Shown here: positions 46,401 to 57,726 of the stretch, piece after piece
Layout of the letters: the number at the start of each line of letters is the position of its first letter
Numbering within the stretch: the stretch's first letter is position 1
From: Strongylocentrotus purpuratus
Lineage: Eukaryota > Echinodermata > Echinoidea > Camarodonta > Strongylocentrotidae
Direction of reading: 5' to 3'
Assembly: GCF_000002235.5 (NCBI RefSeq)
Contig: NW_022145612.1
Span: 23,200,311 to 23,264,310 of the forward strand
DNA length: 64,000 nucleotides
Notes under the pieces: model-generated
Databases searched by the model: none
Told to the model about the DNA's origin: nothing
What the model saw: only the letters and a program-made list of their open reading frames with translations
Position numbers and translations under genes: made by a program

Positions 46401-49400
46401 ATACAAAATTTTGGTTTTCTGCGTACAACAGATAACCCAAATTATGTATTCTTTTATCAATATTTGTCTTCAAACACATTTTTGAGGGGAAATCTTTGCA
46501 GAAGTGTGTCTTAAAAGACATCCTCTTTCAATTGCCATCAATTTTTTGGCGAATTTGGGACTCCCAACACTTCCACAGTAGCTATTCTAAAGTGAATCAA
46601 GTTGGACACATCTTTTGTTTCCGGAAAATCATTTTGCAGTTATAAAGGGACTGGATAGTTTACAGATTATATGTGTGAAATGTTCTATTAAGATGCTGTT
46701 GTATTCTAGTCACATTTGTCTATTTTCTGATACAATTACATTTAACAAATATAAAATTGCCTTCCAGCAAAGTCCTAGAGTTTCTCAAACATTTACTTTT
46801 TATTCTTATGAATTACCTTGCAGTGCTGGAACGTAATGAAAAGTTTGTTGAACCCAAGATGAAGGCCAGTGGTGAGATGCCTCGTCTGAGTCGCCCAGCT
46901 GATTCCCAATCTCATGACCAATCTCGTGTCACAGCAAAAACATTCCCAGAAGGGGCTCAGCCCACGCCGAATGTCAGAGAAGGTATTACCCGTTTGTGGA
47001 AATGAGACTAATGCCTCATTCCCAACTAATTCGCCTGTTCCCAACTTCCATTAAAAAATCTATGGAAAAAAACAGAAAGCACTTCAAATATCTGTATCTA
47101 ATGATGCAGAGGAAAGTGATTATGCTTAAGGGCCCTTTGTTATGTGCCAAAAGTTTTTCTCAACCCCACTCGCTGTTCATTTTTACATCTGAAAAAAATG
47201 CTCCAGTTTACCATGTTTTATGTGAACAAGCCTTGGAGAATTCAAATGTAATAAGGAACCCATTACACAAAGCCTTGTTTGAAAGACAAATGACAAAAAA
47301 TCAGTGACAAATCTGCTGATAACCAATTAAAACTAACTTAGAAGCAAGGATTTCACTAGCTTATAACAAAAACTGTCATTTGACACTAATGACACGTTTT
47401 GTGAAATGGGGCCCTGCTTTTTGTCCACATGTTGCCCACCCATCCCCTTGTTCCTCCAATAGACAGATGTCAATTTGAACAGGCCATTTTTTCTTATGGA
47501 AAATAATTGTGCATCATAATTGCTACGATTTCAGCTAAACATGGTTCCCTTGGAACGCAATTGGAAACGTGATGTTTTTTTTACTTTTAAGGGGCAATTC
47601 CCAAGGTTATTGGTCAGTGGAGGTCTACTTGTTCAGAAAAAAACAACATTATTGGTGAGAAGTAAATGCTGGTACAATTAAAGGACCTGCATGATTCTGT
47701 TTAGGTCATTTGGTGATGTAAAACATCATAGAAGCCCAATGTGCACTTTGTTATCTATGATAATTTGTGGTGATAATCTTATCAGTCAAAGGACTTGCAA
47801 ATGTCAAGTATATTTCTGTTTATGGTAGCCTGTCTACCTTGTCATAGTATTTTAAACAGACTCTGAGTTTAGTCTTGTAGAAATCAGCTGCAAAGAATGA
47901 TTCGATAAATGGAATTGATTATGTGTTACTCTCATCTATTGCAAACTCTAGAACAAAAAAATGTCCAGTCACAAAAGGGGGAAAGGTATGCTACAGCTGC
48001 TGCAAGAGAGCCAGAGGAAAGGACGGCTACTTTTGCTGGAAGAGAGCCAGGAGAAAGACGCAAAAACCGCTTCTATTGTGACCTTTGTGGCGTTAGCACG
48101 ACATCTCCTGATCTCCTTGCAGATCATTTCCTTGGTAAGTTATCATTTGCCAAATGTGGGGACCAATTGTTTTTGTAATCATCTTTAATAGCAAAACCAC
48201 TTTTCATTCAAAGTTGTCAGTGTTTCATTGCTTTCTTTGCGAGACCTGTGCTGCTATGATAATCATTTTGTTGAAAGAATTCAGAAATTGTTTAAAGAAT
48301 TTTGATAAAACCCAGAGATTATCCCTGAATTCTACGTATTGAATACCAGTAAACACAACTGTGTGATATATATCTGAAATAAATAAGTAATAATCAGTTG
48401 TGAGAGTATGAAGCTGTTGGTGCTACAGGAGTTTCAAGAATTTTTTGATGTCATAAGATCAAAGTTATTACTCTAGCTTATTACCAATTCAATTTTGATT
48501 TTTTTTGGGGGGGGGGGAATTTTTTTTGTGTGGATTTTTTTGGATTTTTTTTTGGATTTTTTTTTCTTCAAATTGTACAGAAGATGTTTCTGAGAGGGTG
48601 GTCAATTTTCTTCATTTTTTTAAAATATGCAATTTAAGTCTTAAATATTGAATCTTTATTTAACATCTTTTATAAGGCTCTGCTTCTGTAACATTTGCAT
48701 TCATGGATTACTCATTTCTCTTATGACTACAGGCAGAAAGCACAAGCACACAATGTTACTTATTAAGAAGAAAAAGAGTGCGCCCACTTCTGCTCATGGA
48801 AGTGTGTTTTCATGCAAGCTATGCCGCATTTCAACTCACGACGCTTATAATCTCAACCTGCATATGACTGGTGAGTTGTGTATCTAATTCTAAAGGCTAA
48901 TGTGGAGGAAATAGTGAACAAATATATAGAAGTTCATCTGTTGTATAAACTAGCAAAACTATTGCTGTGCCAAAGCCTGTGTGGACCACTGGACGGGACC
49001 TGTGTAGTGACTCGATAAGAAGAAGAACTATTCATTTTGGAAAACTTTATGTATCTTCAGATACAATCATGATTATATAACTGTTTTTGCTTTGTGTGGG
49101 CTTGATTTGGATGGGGGCCTGTGTTTAATCCCAAATTTGAATATTAGTATCATTTGGAGATAACTGGTGAGTTGGCTCAGTCAGTAGAGCGTCCGCCTCA
49201 CAACCAGGAGGTCGTGGGTTCGAACCCCGGCCGCATCATACCAAAAGACGTTAAAAGACGGGAGTTGCTGCTACCTTGTTTGGCTTTCAACATTAAGGGA
49301 TAGAGCAACGTCGATCTGGCGCTGCTTAGTGGCTGCCGGGCTCCCGATCAATTGGTCAAAAAGAATTTCCATTTTTCGGTTTAACTTGATAAAATTTGGA

Positions 49401-51749
49401 GTGGACTTTAAAAAAGATTATTAACTGACTGACTAGAGACAAGTGAAGAGATGCTTGTTACAACAGAATCAAGGAATATCAGTGAATATAAGATGGACTG
49501 AAGCTTTTTGTCTTGCACTAATCAGAGTAAACTGCAAGAATGAACAGACAGCTGGAATTCCACATTATCTTCTTTACCCCTTACTGTACTGGGCTATTTT
49601 GAGCACCTCGTGACTGGGGGGATCTCGGCCGTCGAAAGTCCGATGAACGCGAAAATTTGCATGTTTGTAGATATTTACGTAACGAACAAGATGGTATAAT
49701 TAGTTTTTTCCTAATATGCACATTTTTGTCATTATAGCCTAATTAATTATGCAAAATGCTAATTTTATGCATTTTACAGAAAACTCTTCATATTTGTCTG
49801 TAGACTTGTGAAGAATGTTGAAAATGTATTGAATAAATGTTTCCTTCATCTCAAATTCATGAGGTTACATTATTTTTATGATATTTGAAAATGCATAGGT
49901 TAATTTGCATAAATTATGAATACGCATTCATGAATATCAAATCTTGAAATATACAGGGAACTAGAATCATTACAAAAATTGTCAGACTCCACTTTTTGAA
50001 CGTGTAAATTGAAACCCATTATTCATATGAAACTTCTTTTCTAACACAAAATAGTTATTTTGATGTAATTAATAATGATAATGTATGCAAATTTGATGCG
50101 ATTTTCTAATTTTTATTTTCTTTTGTATTTTATTGTTTTTTATTTCTTATTATATCTATTGTTTTATTTCTAATGTATTCTTTTGTTCTGGAATACATCA
50201 AGTTACTTTGAGAAACATATAAAAGCAATTTGATATCAATTCACAGTATTCACATTTCTGCTTGTACATGAAGGCCCCCCCCCCCCCAGTACAGTAAGGG
50301 TTAAAACAGCTTTAATACTGACAAGTTTGATAAAGTTATCCCCCACAGGAGGTCTCCATTCTTTGTACTTGGTGTTGTGAATTCTGTGTTGTAATATGTT
50401 CTTTCTCATTGCTCACGTAATCAGGGAAAAGGCACTTGAAAAATCTGGAACTGTCCATGGCTGCTGATAAACCTAAACCATTGATGGAGTCAAAGTCATG
50501 TCCCGCTAGTCAACAAGAACCAAAGGCGTCGGACCAAGTCAACGAGCCACCATTACATCCACCAGATGAAGAGGTAATTACCATATAAAACTCCTTTAAC
50601 TTATTGAATACTGAGCCTGAGATGGTTTAGTCTAGTGTCTTTGGAAACATGCGCTATCGCCGAACCCCCCCCCCCCAAAAAAAAAAAATGCCGGGATTTG
50701 CGCCTCTTGGATGCATTTTGAGCCAAACAGGACTAACATACTCTCGGTGTTACTAGGTAAATTTCATGCCAAATGTATATATGTACAAAGCTGTAATAGT
50801 GATCCTGTTGTAGTAGTCCATAGAGTAAATCCAGGTGTTTTTTTTAGGCTGGTCCACCGTATGCATTGCAAAGTCATCTTGAAATGCACAGCATCATAGC
50901 ATATCATATCACAAACATTCAGTACATTTCAAAGTGACACAAGAACAGCAGAAGCATTGAAAAAAGTATCAATAAATTATAACAATATTACTGGCGGTCC
51001 TGTTCCTAAAATTTGAAAATGCACATCTCTTACCAGTTACGTGTGTCCGTAAGACAACATGTTTCCCAAAACTGGGCTGTATTTCAAGAACTTTTCTGTT
51101 TTAGATCAGGATTTTTGTGATTTGCAAGCTTAAATGTGTCTCATTGCATGTACCAGTCTCTATAAGTCCATAGCTCCGCATGTATTGCTACGTCTTTTTT
51201 TTAAATTACAGAGGTGGAATTCAGCTGCTGGCTTTTTGATCAGCACACAAGCAATACTCTTGACTTAGAACATGTGGCTAAAAATCCCGGCTAACACTTC
51301 TGAAATAAAAATTGATATTGCCATGGCATCTCTTTATTTATTTTCAGGATTTAAAAAAAAAAATGAACAGTAACAAAATGTTCTACCATGGTTTAAATAA
51401 GAAATTAAAATAATTCAGGAATAAAGAGTAGCAAAGTAGGATTTTGTCGTAAGCAGCTGCAAACCTCCCCTTATTCTATTTCAAGTTAATCCATTAAATA
51501 CTACTCCCTTGAACTGGACATGTGGCTAAACCAAAGGAAAGCCCTTTGGTCACTTTATACAGGTTTTTCTTTCATGTGTTTAATACACAAGTATTTTGTA
51601 ACTGTCTTTATTTACAGCTCTTTGAATTAGAAGAACAGCATCCACCACAAGAGAATGCCGAGTCTCAAGAAAACCAGGATGATATCGATTCAGCTATAGT
51701 TAAAAGCCTACAAGAAACTACAAAAGACATGCCAGAGCTCAAATTATAA
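43432..51749 (+). CDS. RGG-rich protein with four U1/matrin-type C2H2 zinc fingers, probable dsRNA-binding protein (8 coding exons, frame break in the first)
   Basis: Exons: 43379-44865 (ATG at 43432), 45397-45519, 45893-46024, 46824-46982, 47952-48134, 48733-48870, 50425-50573 and 51618-51749 (TAA). Junction phases agree throughout, giving about 816 residues once one missing base is allowed for. Four fingers all follow C-x2-C-x12-H-x5-H: CKVC...H (end of exon 1), CEVC...H (exon 2), CDLC...H and CKLC...H. The last two are each split by an intron after the glycine before the final histidine. This spacing is that of U1C/matrin/ZNF346-like fingers, which bind dsRNA or RNA-protein complexes. Exon 1 is rich in RGRG/GRGRGG boxes, typical of RNA-binding proteins, and has a basic RGSAKRG motif twice. 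The frame changes near 43,780-43,848. I do not assign an orthologue. Confidence 0.85.
43662..43758 (+). repeat. Three 30-bp coding repeats
   Basis: Within the zinc-finger gene the ten-residue unit TSxDSMYGSK appears three times (TSADSMYGSK, TSGDSMYGSK, TSGGSMYGNT). The DNA units are nearly identical, so this is a recent minisatellite-type expansion in frame. Confidence 0.85.
44047..44600 (+). repeat. Internal duplication of an RGG-GSAKRGML-KPKW segment
   Basis: Two copies about 320 bp apart (near 44,050-44,240 and 44,370-44,570) each encode GRGRGGD..., GRGSAKRGML, GGxGYxPAAxKPKW and a SSEQ/SHEQ...GAEQGWG segment. Divergence between copies is moderate, so the duplication is older than the 30-bp expansion. 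Confidence 0.8.
46270..46581. mobile_element. ~310-bp MITE with very long inverted arms in a zinc-finger gene intron
   Basis: The left arm (CTACTGCGGAAGTGTTGGGA, CCCAAATTCGCCAAAA, GAAAGAGGATGTCATTTAAG, TGTGTTTGAAG) is matched by the inverse right arm over about 150 bp per side, around a small centre near 46,420. RNA across it would fold into a long hairpin. Confidence 0.8.
49166..49450 (+). mobile_element. tRNA-derived SINE
   Basis: The head has a pol III A box (TGGCTCAGTCAG) and B box (GGTTCGAACCC) at the right spacing. The anticodon arm has a mismatch and the acceptor stem does not close, so it is not a working tRNA. A non-tRNA body follows (CAAAAGACGTTAAAAGACGG...GGTCAAAAAGAATTTCC). Confidence 0.8.
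49578..50300. mobile_element. Second, related piggyBac-type MITE in a zinc-finger gene intron
   Basis: The terminal inverted repeats are CCCTTACTGTACTGGG and CCCAGTACAGTAAGGG. TTAA follows the right end and TTAC precedes the left end, presumably a mutated TTAA. Internal words shared with the 5042-5819 element (GGGCTATTTTGA, ATCTCGGCCGT, CGCGAAAATTTGCAT) show common origin. Confidence 0.75.
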
Positions 51750-52324
51750 ATAGTGGGTGGAGAAACCAGATATCTTGGACCTCAATTATGCTGTACTGAT
51801 ACAGTGCTTTGGAAGTCTTTGCTGCTTTTTATATCACTTGAACATTTTTTCTGGGCAGGTAAAAGGATGCTCAAGTTCATTAAATTGTTTTTATAAACTG
51901 CACTGTCCTGTACATGCATGGGTTCTCTTTATGTGTGATATATCACCTCAAAAACTGAATACAGTTGGAGCTTGTTGCACCACTGAAAATACAAGTAGTA
52001 AAACTGCAGTATTGTGGATCTGGAATACCCATGTGTCATTTGTCACCATAGTGGCATTTGGTCAGTTCAACATGAGGGATGTTCACATTTGGAGAGGCTT
52101 TGGTTATCGCGAAGCAGGATCCAAGGTGTTAAATGGGTACCTGGTAGTGGTAGGATGCGACCATCAATGTTGGTCAAATAAATTTTGAGCGCTAAGTAAC
52201 GCCTGGCTGGAATGCTCCCCAGGGAGTGGAGATTGTGCACACAGTGAGTGCGGGCAAGTATTCAATCCAATGACCGGGGTAATAGTATATATGTAAAGCG
52301 CTTTATCGTAGATGTATTAAAGGC

Positions 52325-52507
52325 AGGCTTTACTACTTCAGCTAGAAGGGATTTAAATTAGACCACCCAGCGAGCCAGCGAGGTTACTGTGACAGGTGGC
52401 TATCTCATCAACTAGGCTCTCATTTAACATAAGAAAAAGAGGATCATGGGGGACCAACAGGCACCGATTGAGCAAGTAGCTACAAGTAGGACAGTGTGCC
52501 TTTAAGC
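52325..52507. mobile_element. ~190-bp MITE, copy 4 of 7
   Basis: Contains TCTCATTTAACATAAG, AAAAGAGGATCATGGGGG and ends near TAGGACAGTGTGCCTTTAAG. It is more diverged and slightly shortened. Confidence 0.7.
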
Positions 52508-53525
52508 GCTATATAAACACAGAATATTATTATTTTATTATTTATATTATTTTCCATTTTGCATGTTCAAATTAATGAGAATTTTGGCTTTATCTTAAAT
52601 ACATTTGAAGCAGGCATTATGCTATTGCACCGTAGCATTGATTATTGATTGATAAATTAATTTATGGGCACATAATCTTGAAGGTGTGCCAAATGGTATA
52701 CATGTAGTAATCTTAGTTCTCTGTCGATCTTGCAATTTAAGTCACATATTTGCAAAATCTATGTTGAAAAAGTAATAGTCAAATTAATTTCACAGCTTCA
52801 TAATGTACATAGAACCTTTGTGTAGTGGAGGGATGCATTGCTATGTTCTGATACTTCTCAGTGACCCATGTCATGACCTATGACATATTTTTATATCAAC
52901 ATCCTTGTACATTTGTAGATATATTTTGTGTAATTTTGAAAATGTGGTTCATTTAGTCATGGACCAATACAGTGATGTTTTCTATGAAAATAATTCAACC
53001 AAGATGGACAGGACACGAAAACCAGTTTACAATTTTCAGATGTTCATCCAATGTCTGTTGGCATTACGAGGCACTTTCTTAAATACTTTTTGCCAAATGC
53101 TGCCCAAACTGATTTGCAAGTTGTTCCGAAAAGTAAAAGTTGAGAAAACCTGAAAATGATATCCATATCTCTTATACGTAAAATTGTGTTCAATTCTTGC
53201 GATTTTTATTTTGCCCTTGTCATTTCTGCTCTAGACTTCCTTTGCAGAGAGTGATGTTCCTTAGTACTACATATCACTATGATTTTAAAATTGAATCTAA
53301 GAATTGTGTCTTGTTTTTTACAGATTTTTAGTACAGATTTCTTTTAGTGGTCATATAAGGATGACCCAATAATGGACCCAATTTTGCTTTGTAAGATTTT
53401 ATTAAACACATGTACATGTTGAAAGGTTTATGAATTGCAGCTTAACTTTAATTCCCTTTCAGATATCACTTCAAAGAAAGAGTAATTACAATGTCAGTAT
53501 GTTACAACTTAACTCTCTTGTACAG

Positions 53526-53713
53526 TCAAACCTGCTTTAGTGACCACCTGTCTACAAAGACCACCTGTCTACAAAGGCCACATTTGTTGTTTCCCTTGAA
53601 AATGGTTTCTCATTGAAACATGTACTAAAGGAACCTGTTTACAAAGACCACCTGTCTACAAAGGCCACTATTTGTGTTTCCCTTGGGCAGTTGCTATAAA
53701 CAGGTTTGACTGT
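53526..53713. mobile_element. Short Tc1/pogo-like MITE with TA target
   Basis: The ends are CAGTCAAACCTG and CAGGTTTGACTG, each bordered by TA. The interior repeats GACCACCTGTCTACAAAG several times. A diverged relative may lie near 42,355-42,420. Confidence 0.75.
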
Positions 53714-53770
53714 ATATATACATATATGTCCATCACTTGATACTTCAGGATCAATAAAAATAAAAATCTT

Positions 53771-56700
53771 TTATGGCCATGCCTCTTTTCTGATTTTTCA
53801 TTTTCATTTTCTGATTTTTCATTTTCATTTTCATTTCTTTTGATAATGATTCATTAACATATGCCAGGAAATGCCATAGAGCTTGCAGTTTTGTGTGTGA
53901 ATCTGTTGTGTATTTTAATATTTTTACATTACATTATGACTGTATGAACAAACATAAAAGCAAAAAGAGGCAAAATACTTCATGCATATTTCATTTAAAC
54001 CTTGTTGGTCTTGGGTTTTTCAAAGTCATCTGTTTAGAGCCAGAGGTGCATTTAGCCCCTTTTAGCTCTCTTAAATCAGATGATATGTTCTAAAGATATG
54101 TTGCTTGTAGCACATTGTTATATCTCTATAATGTTCTGGCACCAATATCTCGCAAAGAAAGACATGTAAAAACAGCTTTATATATTACAATTGTATTCAC
54201 AAACAATTCAAATACAGAATACATTTGGTTTCAGTAGTCCTATAATACAACATTTCAAGTTCACAGTACAATACATGTATACTTGGGAGATATTTCTCAT
54301 TGTACTTGCAAAAGTATATTTACAATTTAAAAATCAGTACTTATCTAAATACCCAATGGCACTAGTGAAAACAAATGTCATACATTTAAAAAAAAATTCC
54401 CTAAAAGCATATGACAAAGGTGGTTTGCATATACATGTACTACATGCATTACATCTATTTTCTGCTGGAAGGCCCTACTTAAAAACTTCAATAAACAAAG
54501 GTTTGTAAGTAGGACTTAATCCTATAAAAACACAATTAAATTAACAACTACGGACCTACCGGGTACTTTTTGTGTGCATTCAAATGAGGAAAAGATGAAG
54601 GGGGTAGGGCCAATATTTATAAAGGTTTCAAGATGGAGAGTGGTCCTAAATTTACCAAACTATCCATGAAATTCCCTGGAATATGTCTCCTTTGCATGGA
54701 AGAGGAGAGAGACGATTTTATTCACATTAAAAATACAATGTATTGATGTAAAACGGTAAAATTTAACAGAAGTAGTACTGATTGAAAAGTGGCACTATCC
54801 AGGACCAGCCTGCAGTGCTGAGAAGAGACAAACATTGCAATGATTTGAGGGTTGAGGGGGGGGGGGGGGGGGTCAAAAAAGGACTCGTTACTTTCAAATG
54901 AGAATATAAAAAGTACTTGCATTATATTAAGCTATTCTTTTCCCCATTAGGAATAATGCCTTAATGAGACAGACAGAAAAGTCATCTTGTATCCTTCCAC
55001 ACATCAACTAAAGAACAGTGATTAAAACAATAAATCATTTTACATGATGACAGCACCCTAACATCTACCAACATCTACCAAATTCTCATTAACACCAATC
55101 GATAACGTCAACTAGTGTTCATTATTTCCTTTCTCATCTGATTGCCATCGAGAAGATTCTCCCTATTATGGGTCGGGGTATAATAACATCCTCTTTGTAC
55201 TTAATGTCTTCTACTATGCCCTTGATCTCCTGCATGTCAGAACAAGTTTCACATCAAAAATCAAATTTTAAATTTCCTCTTAAAAAAACAAAAGAGTCCT
55301 CTGCACTCTTTGGCCTGTATTCTCCTAAACTGATAGCTCACGCTTGGCCTAAGCTTTTATCAAGAATCGGGTTTAACAAAGGAAGTTGGTATGAGGTCTT
55401 AAAGCCCCACTGTACTACTTGTAGCTACTTGCTCCCTCTATATAGAAGACTTCCCCAATCGGTGCCTGATGGTCCCCCATTTCTTATGTTATTTGAGAGC
55501 TGAGTTGATGAGATAGCCACCGTCAGTGACTAGTACAGTACTAGCCAAACTAATACAGATGAGCTTTAAGTGTTTTCCTTTGTTAAACATGATCTTAGAC
55601 CCACAATCTGATTTAAATGAATAAGATTCAAATATCTGTAATGGTCTTCCTACTTTAATACACAAAACAAAACGTCTAGAAAGGAACCTTATTTCAACAC
55701 TAACAAGGTGATAGAATGATTTTGTACAGCAAATGAATACTAATGAATATGTGTAAAACATAATAACATAATGATACAAAAAATAATGCTAAAAATGATA
55801 TAAAAGGATATACAAGTAATACTACAAACACAATATGGCAGTGTAAAGTTTTAAAAATGATGATAAAAGGTGGACAATCAGCTGAACGGTTTGGCAAATA
55901 AAAATGATGTCTGTTTTGCTCTAGAAAATGGGATAATAATTACTTGAATACAGAAGGCTTTCCAAGATAAATTGACTTTTATCCCACTTTGAAAGCTGAA
56001 AGAAATAACCAAACCTAGCAAAAACCGCTAGCCAGGCTTTAAATTAAAAAGATATGCTGTACCTTATTAAACACAATACTATGATTTTTCTGAGCACATA
56101 CAGTGTACATCACAATGCAGACTGCAGCAGAAAATAAATTACCGATCTCCATTAGATGTAAATGAAAAAAAAAGATTGTTTCAAATCTGGGACAAGTTGT
56201 ACATTCATCCATAAGCAGATGAACTGGATTGTATAAATCACATTCTATACAAAATAAACGATGAGCAGCACAAAACATTTCAGAAATGACATTCGCAGTA
56301 ATTACAAACTGAGGGCAAGGAGGGTCATACAATTTGGAGACAAACTACTAACAACGCAGCTTCCCAAACTCCTCATCAAACATTAGATTGTAAACATATG
56401 ATTCTGAGGACAGAGAATTTGTCCTTTATATGCACACTTCCAGCGTTTTTCAAACCTTTCGGGTTTCAAGGCGCAAAGAAGTATGAAAGTATTAAACTTT
56501 AAAAGGCAAAATATCTCTGTACATGATGGTCTGTAACTTGCCATCATATATCTTTGACTACTGCATATTAATCAGATAAGGATCTATGGCTTTGACTAAC
56601 ACTTTATTTTAGGTTACATTAACATACCGTACCCAAGTTTCAGACAAAATGAATGATTATGGTAAATAACATCTGTTATCCTTTTCAAATTTTTGCATAT

Positions 56701-57726
56701 GAGGTTAGCAGTACCTTTTAATGATGCATAAGCTATTTCAAAAGAGTATGTCAAATTGTCAATTGCAATGTATTTGAAGTATACTACTTTTGGATCTAGT
56801 ACATGATTATGATATTAATAGAAAAAAGTACATTTCAAATGATTCTTACTTTGGCATTACTCTACAGTTGATCAAATATGTACACAGTAAAATTACTCTC
56901 GAAAATTTACAAAGTTAAAAAACATGAAGAAGACACAACTGGCTGATATCACTAAGCTATACATAGAACTACAATGGTTGTCAATCACAAATGAAAAGAG
57001 CTACAAAAAGATAAGACATTTTCTGAAATGATGCGAGGATTTGTGTCCCTGCTTTTCAAGTCCTATGCCTACTTCTGTTAGGTAGTACCATTAACGACAT
57101 ATGCTGCCTTTTATTCCTTTTCTCTTAGAAAAGATGTTGCATTAAAATTACTCTCAACTTTTTAAAAGAGAACGAGAATTCACTATAAGATACAATATAA
57201 TTTAATAAAGAAGGGTGTGGTGTCTCAGTTTCATGCTTTCACAAGCATCTTGCTCATGCTCAAAATTGTAATATTCAGCATTAATGTATAACGGTTATGA
57301 AATCTATTTCATTGTCATGAAATCATGATCATTTGCATTCGTACAATACACATATGAATTTGGACCGAATGTTATGACTTGCATCAAACTAAACAATTCA
57401 GCAAAATACCCTGTTTTTAAAAGCATTTTAACAACTTGAATTTTATGACATTAATTCAATTAACTCTTAATTTAGTTATTTATATATGTAAATGAGTTAT
57501 TTAATTGACAAATCAAATATTTCAATGGATGCTCCCTCTCTGAAGGAGATGTTCTTGCAGCAGATCACCATGCACATGTACATGTATGGTGAGGCACTGT
57601 TGAGGTCAGGACAGAGGGTCGCCTGATGAACCAACCAACCGATCATTCATTAATCCATCGCTTGAAGAGGTACATTTTGTGAGTGACTCCAGGTCCAGTG
57701 TTCAGTTCCCTTCAAATCATCACAGC
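53771..57726. other. Intergenic region
   Basis: AT-rich DNA with a MITE (55.4 kb) and a short poly-G run (54,857). I see no exon-like or RNA-gene-like sequence. The right part may hold the 3' UTR of the minus-strand death-domain gene (TTTATT words near 57,110 and 56,600). Confidence 0.45.
55400..55570. mobile_element. ~190-bp MITE, copy 5 of 7
   Basis: Runs from AAAGCCCCACTGTACTACTT to GATGAGCTTTAAG; the centre is shortened (lacks part of the CATGATCC block). Confidence 0.75.

Larger units (their letters stand above)
51750..53770 (+). other. 3' untranslated / downstream region of the zinc-finger gene
   Basis: No coding segment. A SINE-tail fragment is at about 52128-52310 (GTTAAATGGGTACCTGG...TGTAAAGCGC) and a MITE at 52.3-52.5 kb. 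An AATAAA cluster at about 53,751-53,760 is a possible polyadenylation signal. How far the transcript extends is unknown. Confidence 0.4.

Noticed and set aside
49166..49240. Possible functional tRNA gene
   Set aside because: A and B boxes are present, but the anticodon arm is mismatched, the acceptor stem does not pair and a SINE body follows.
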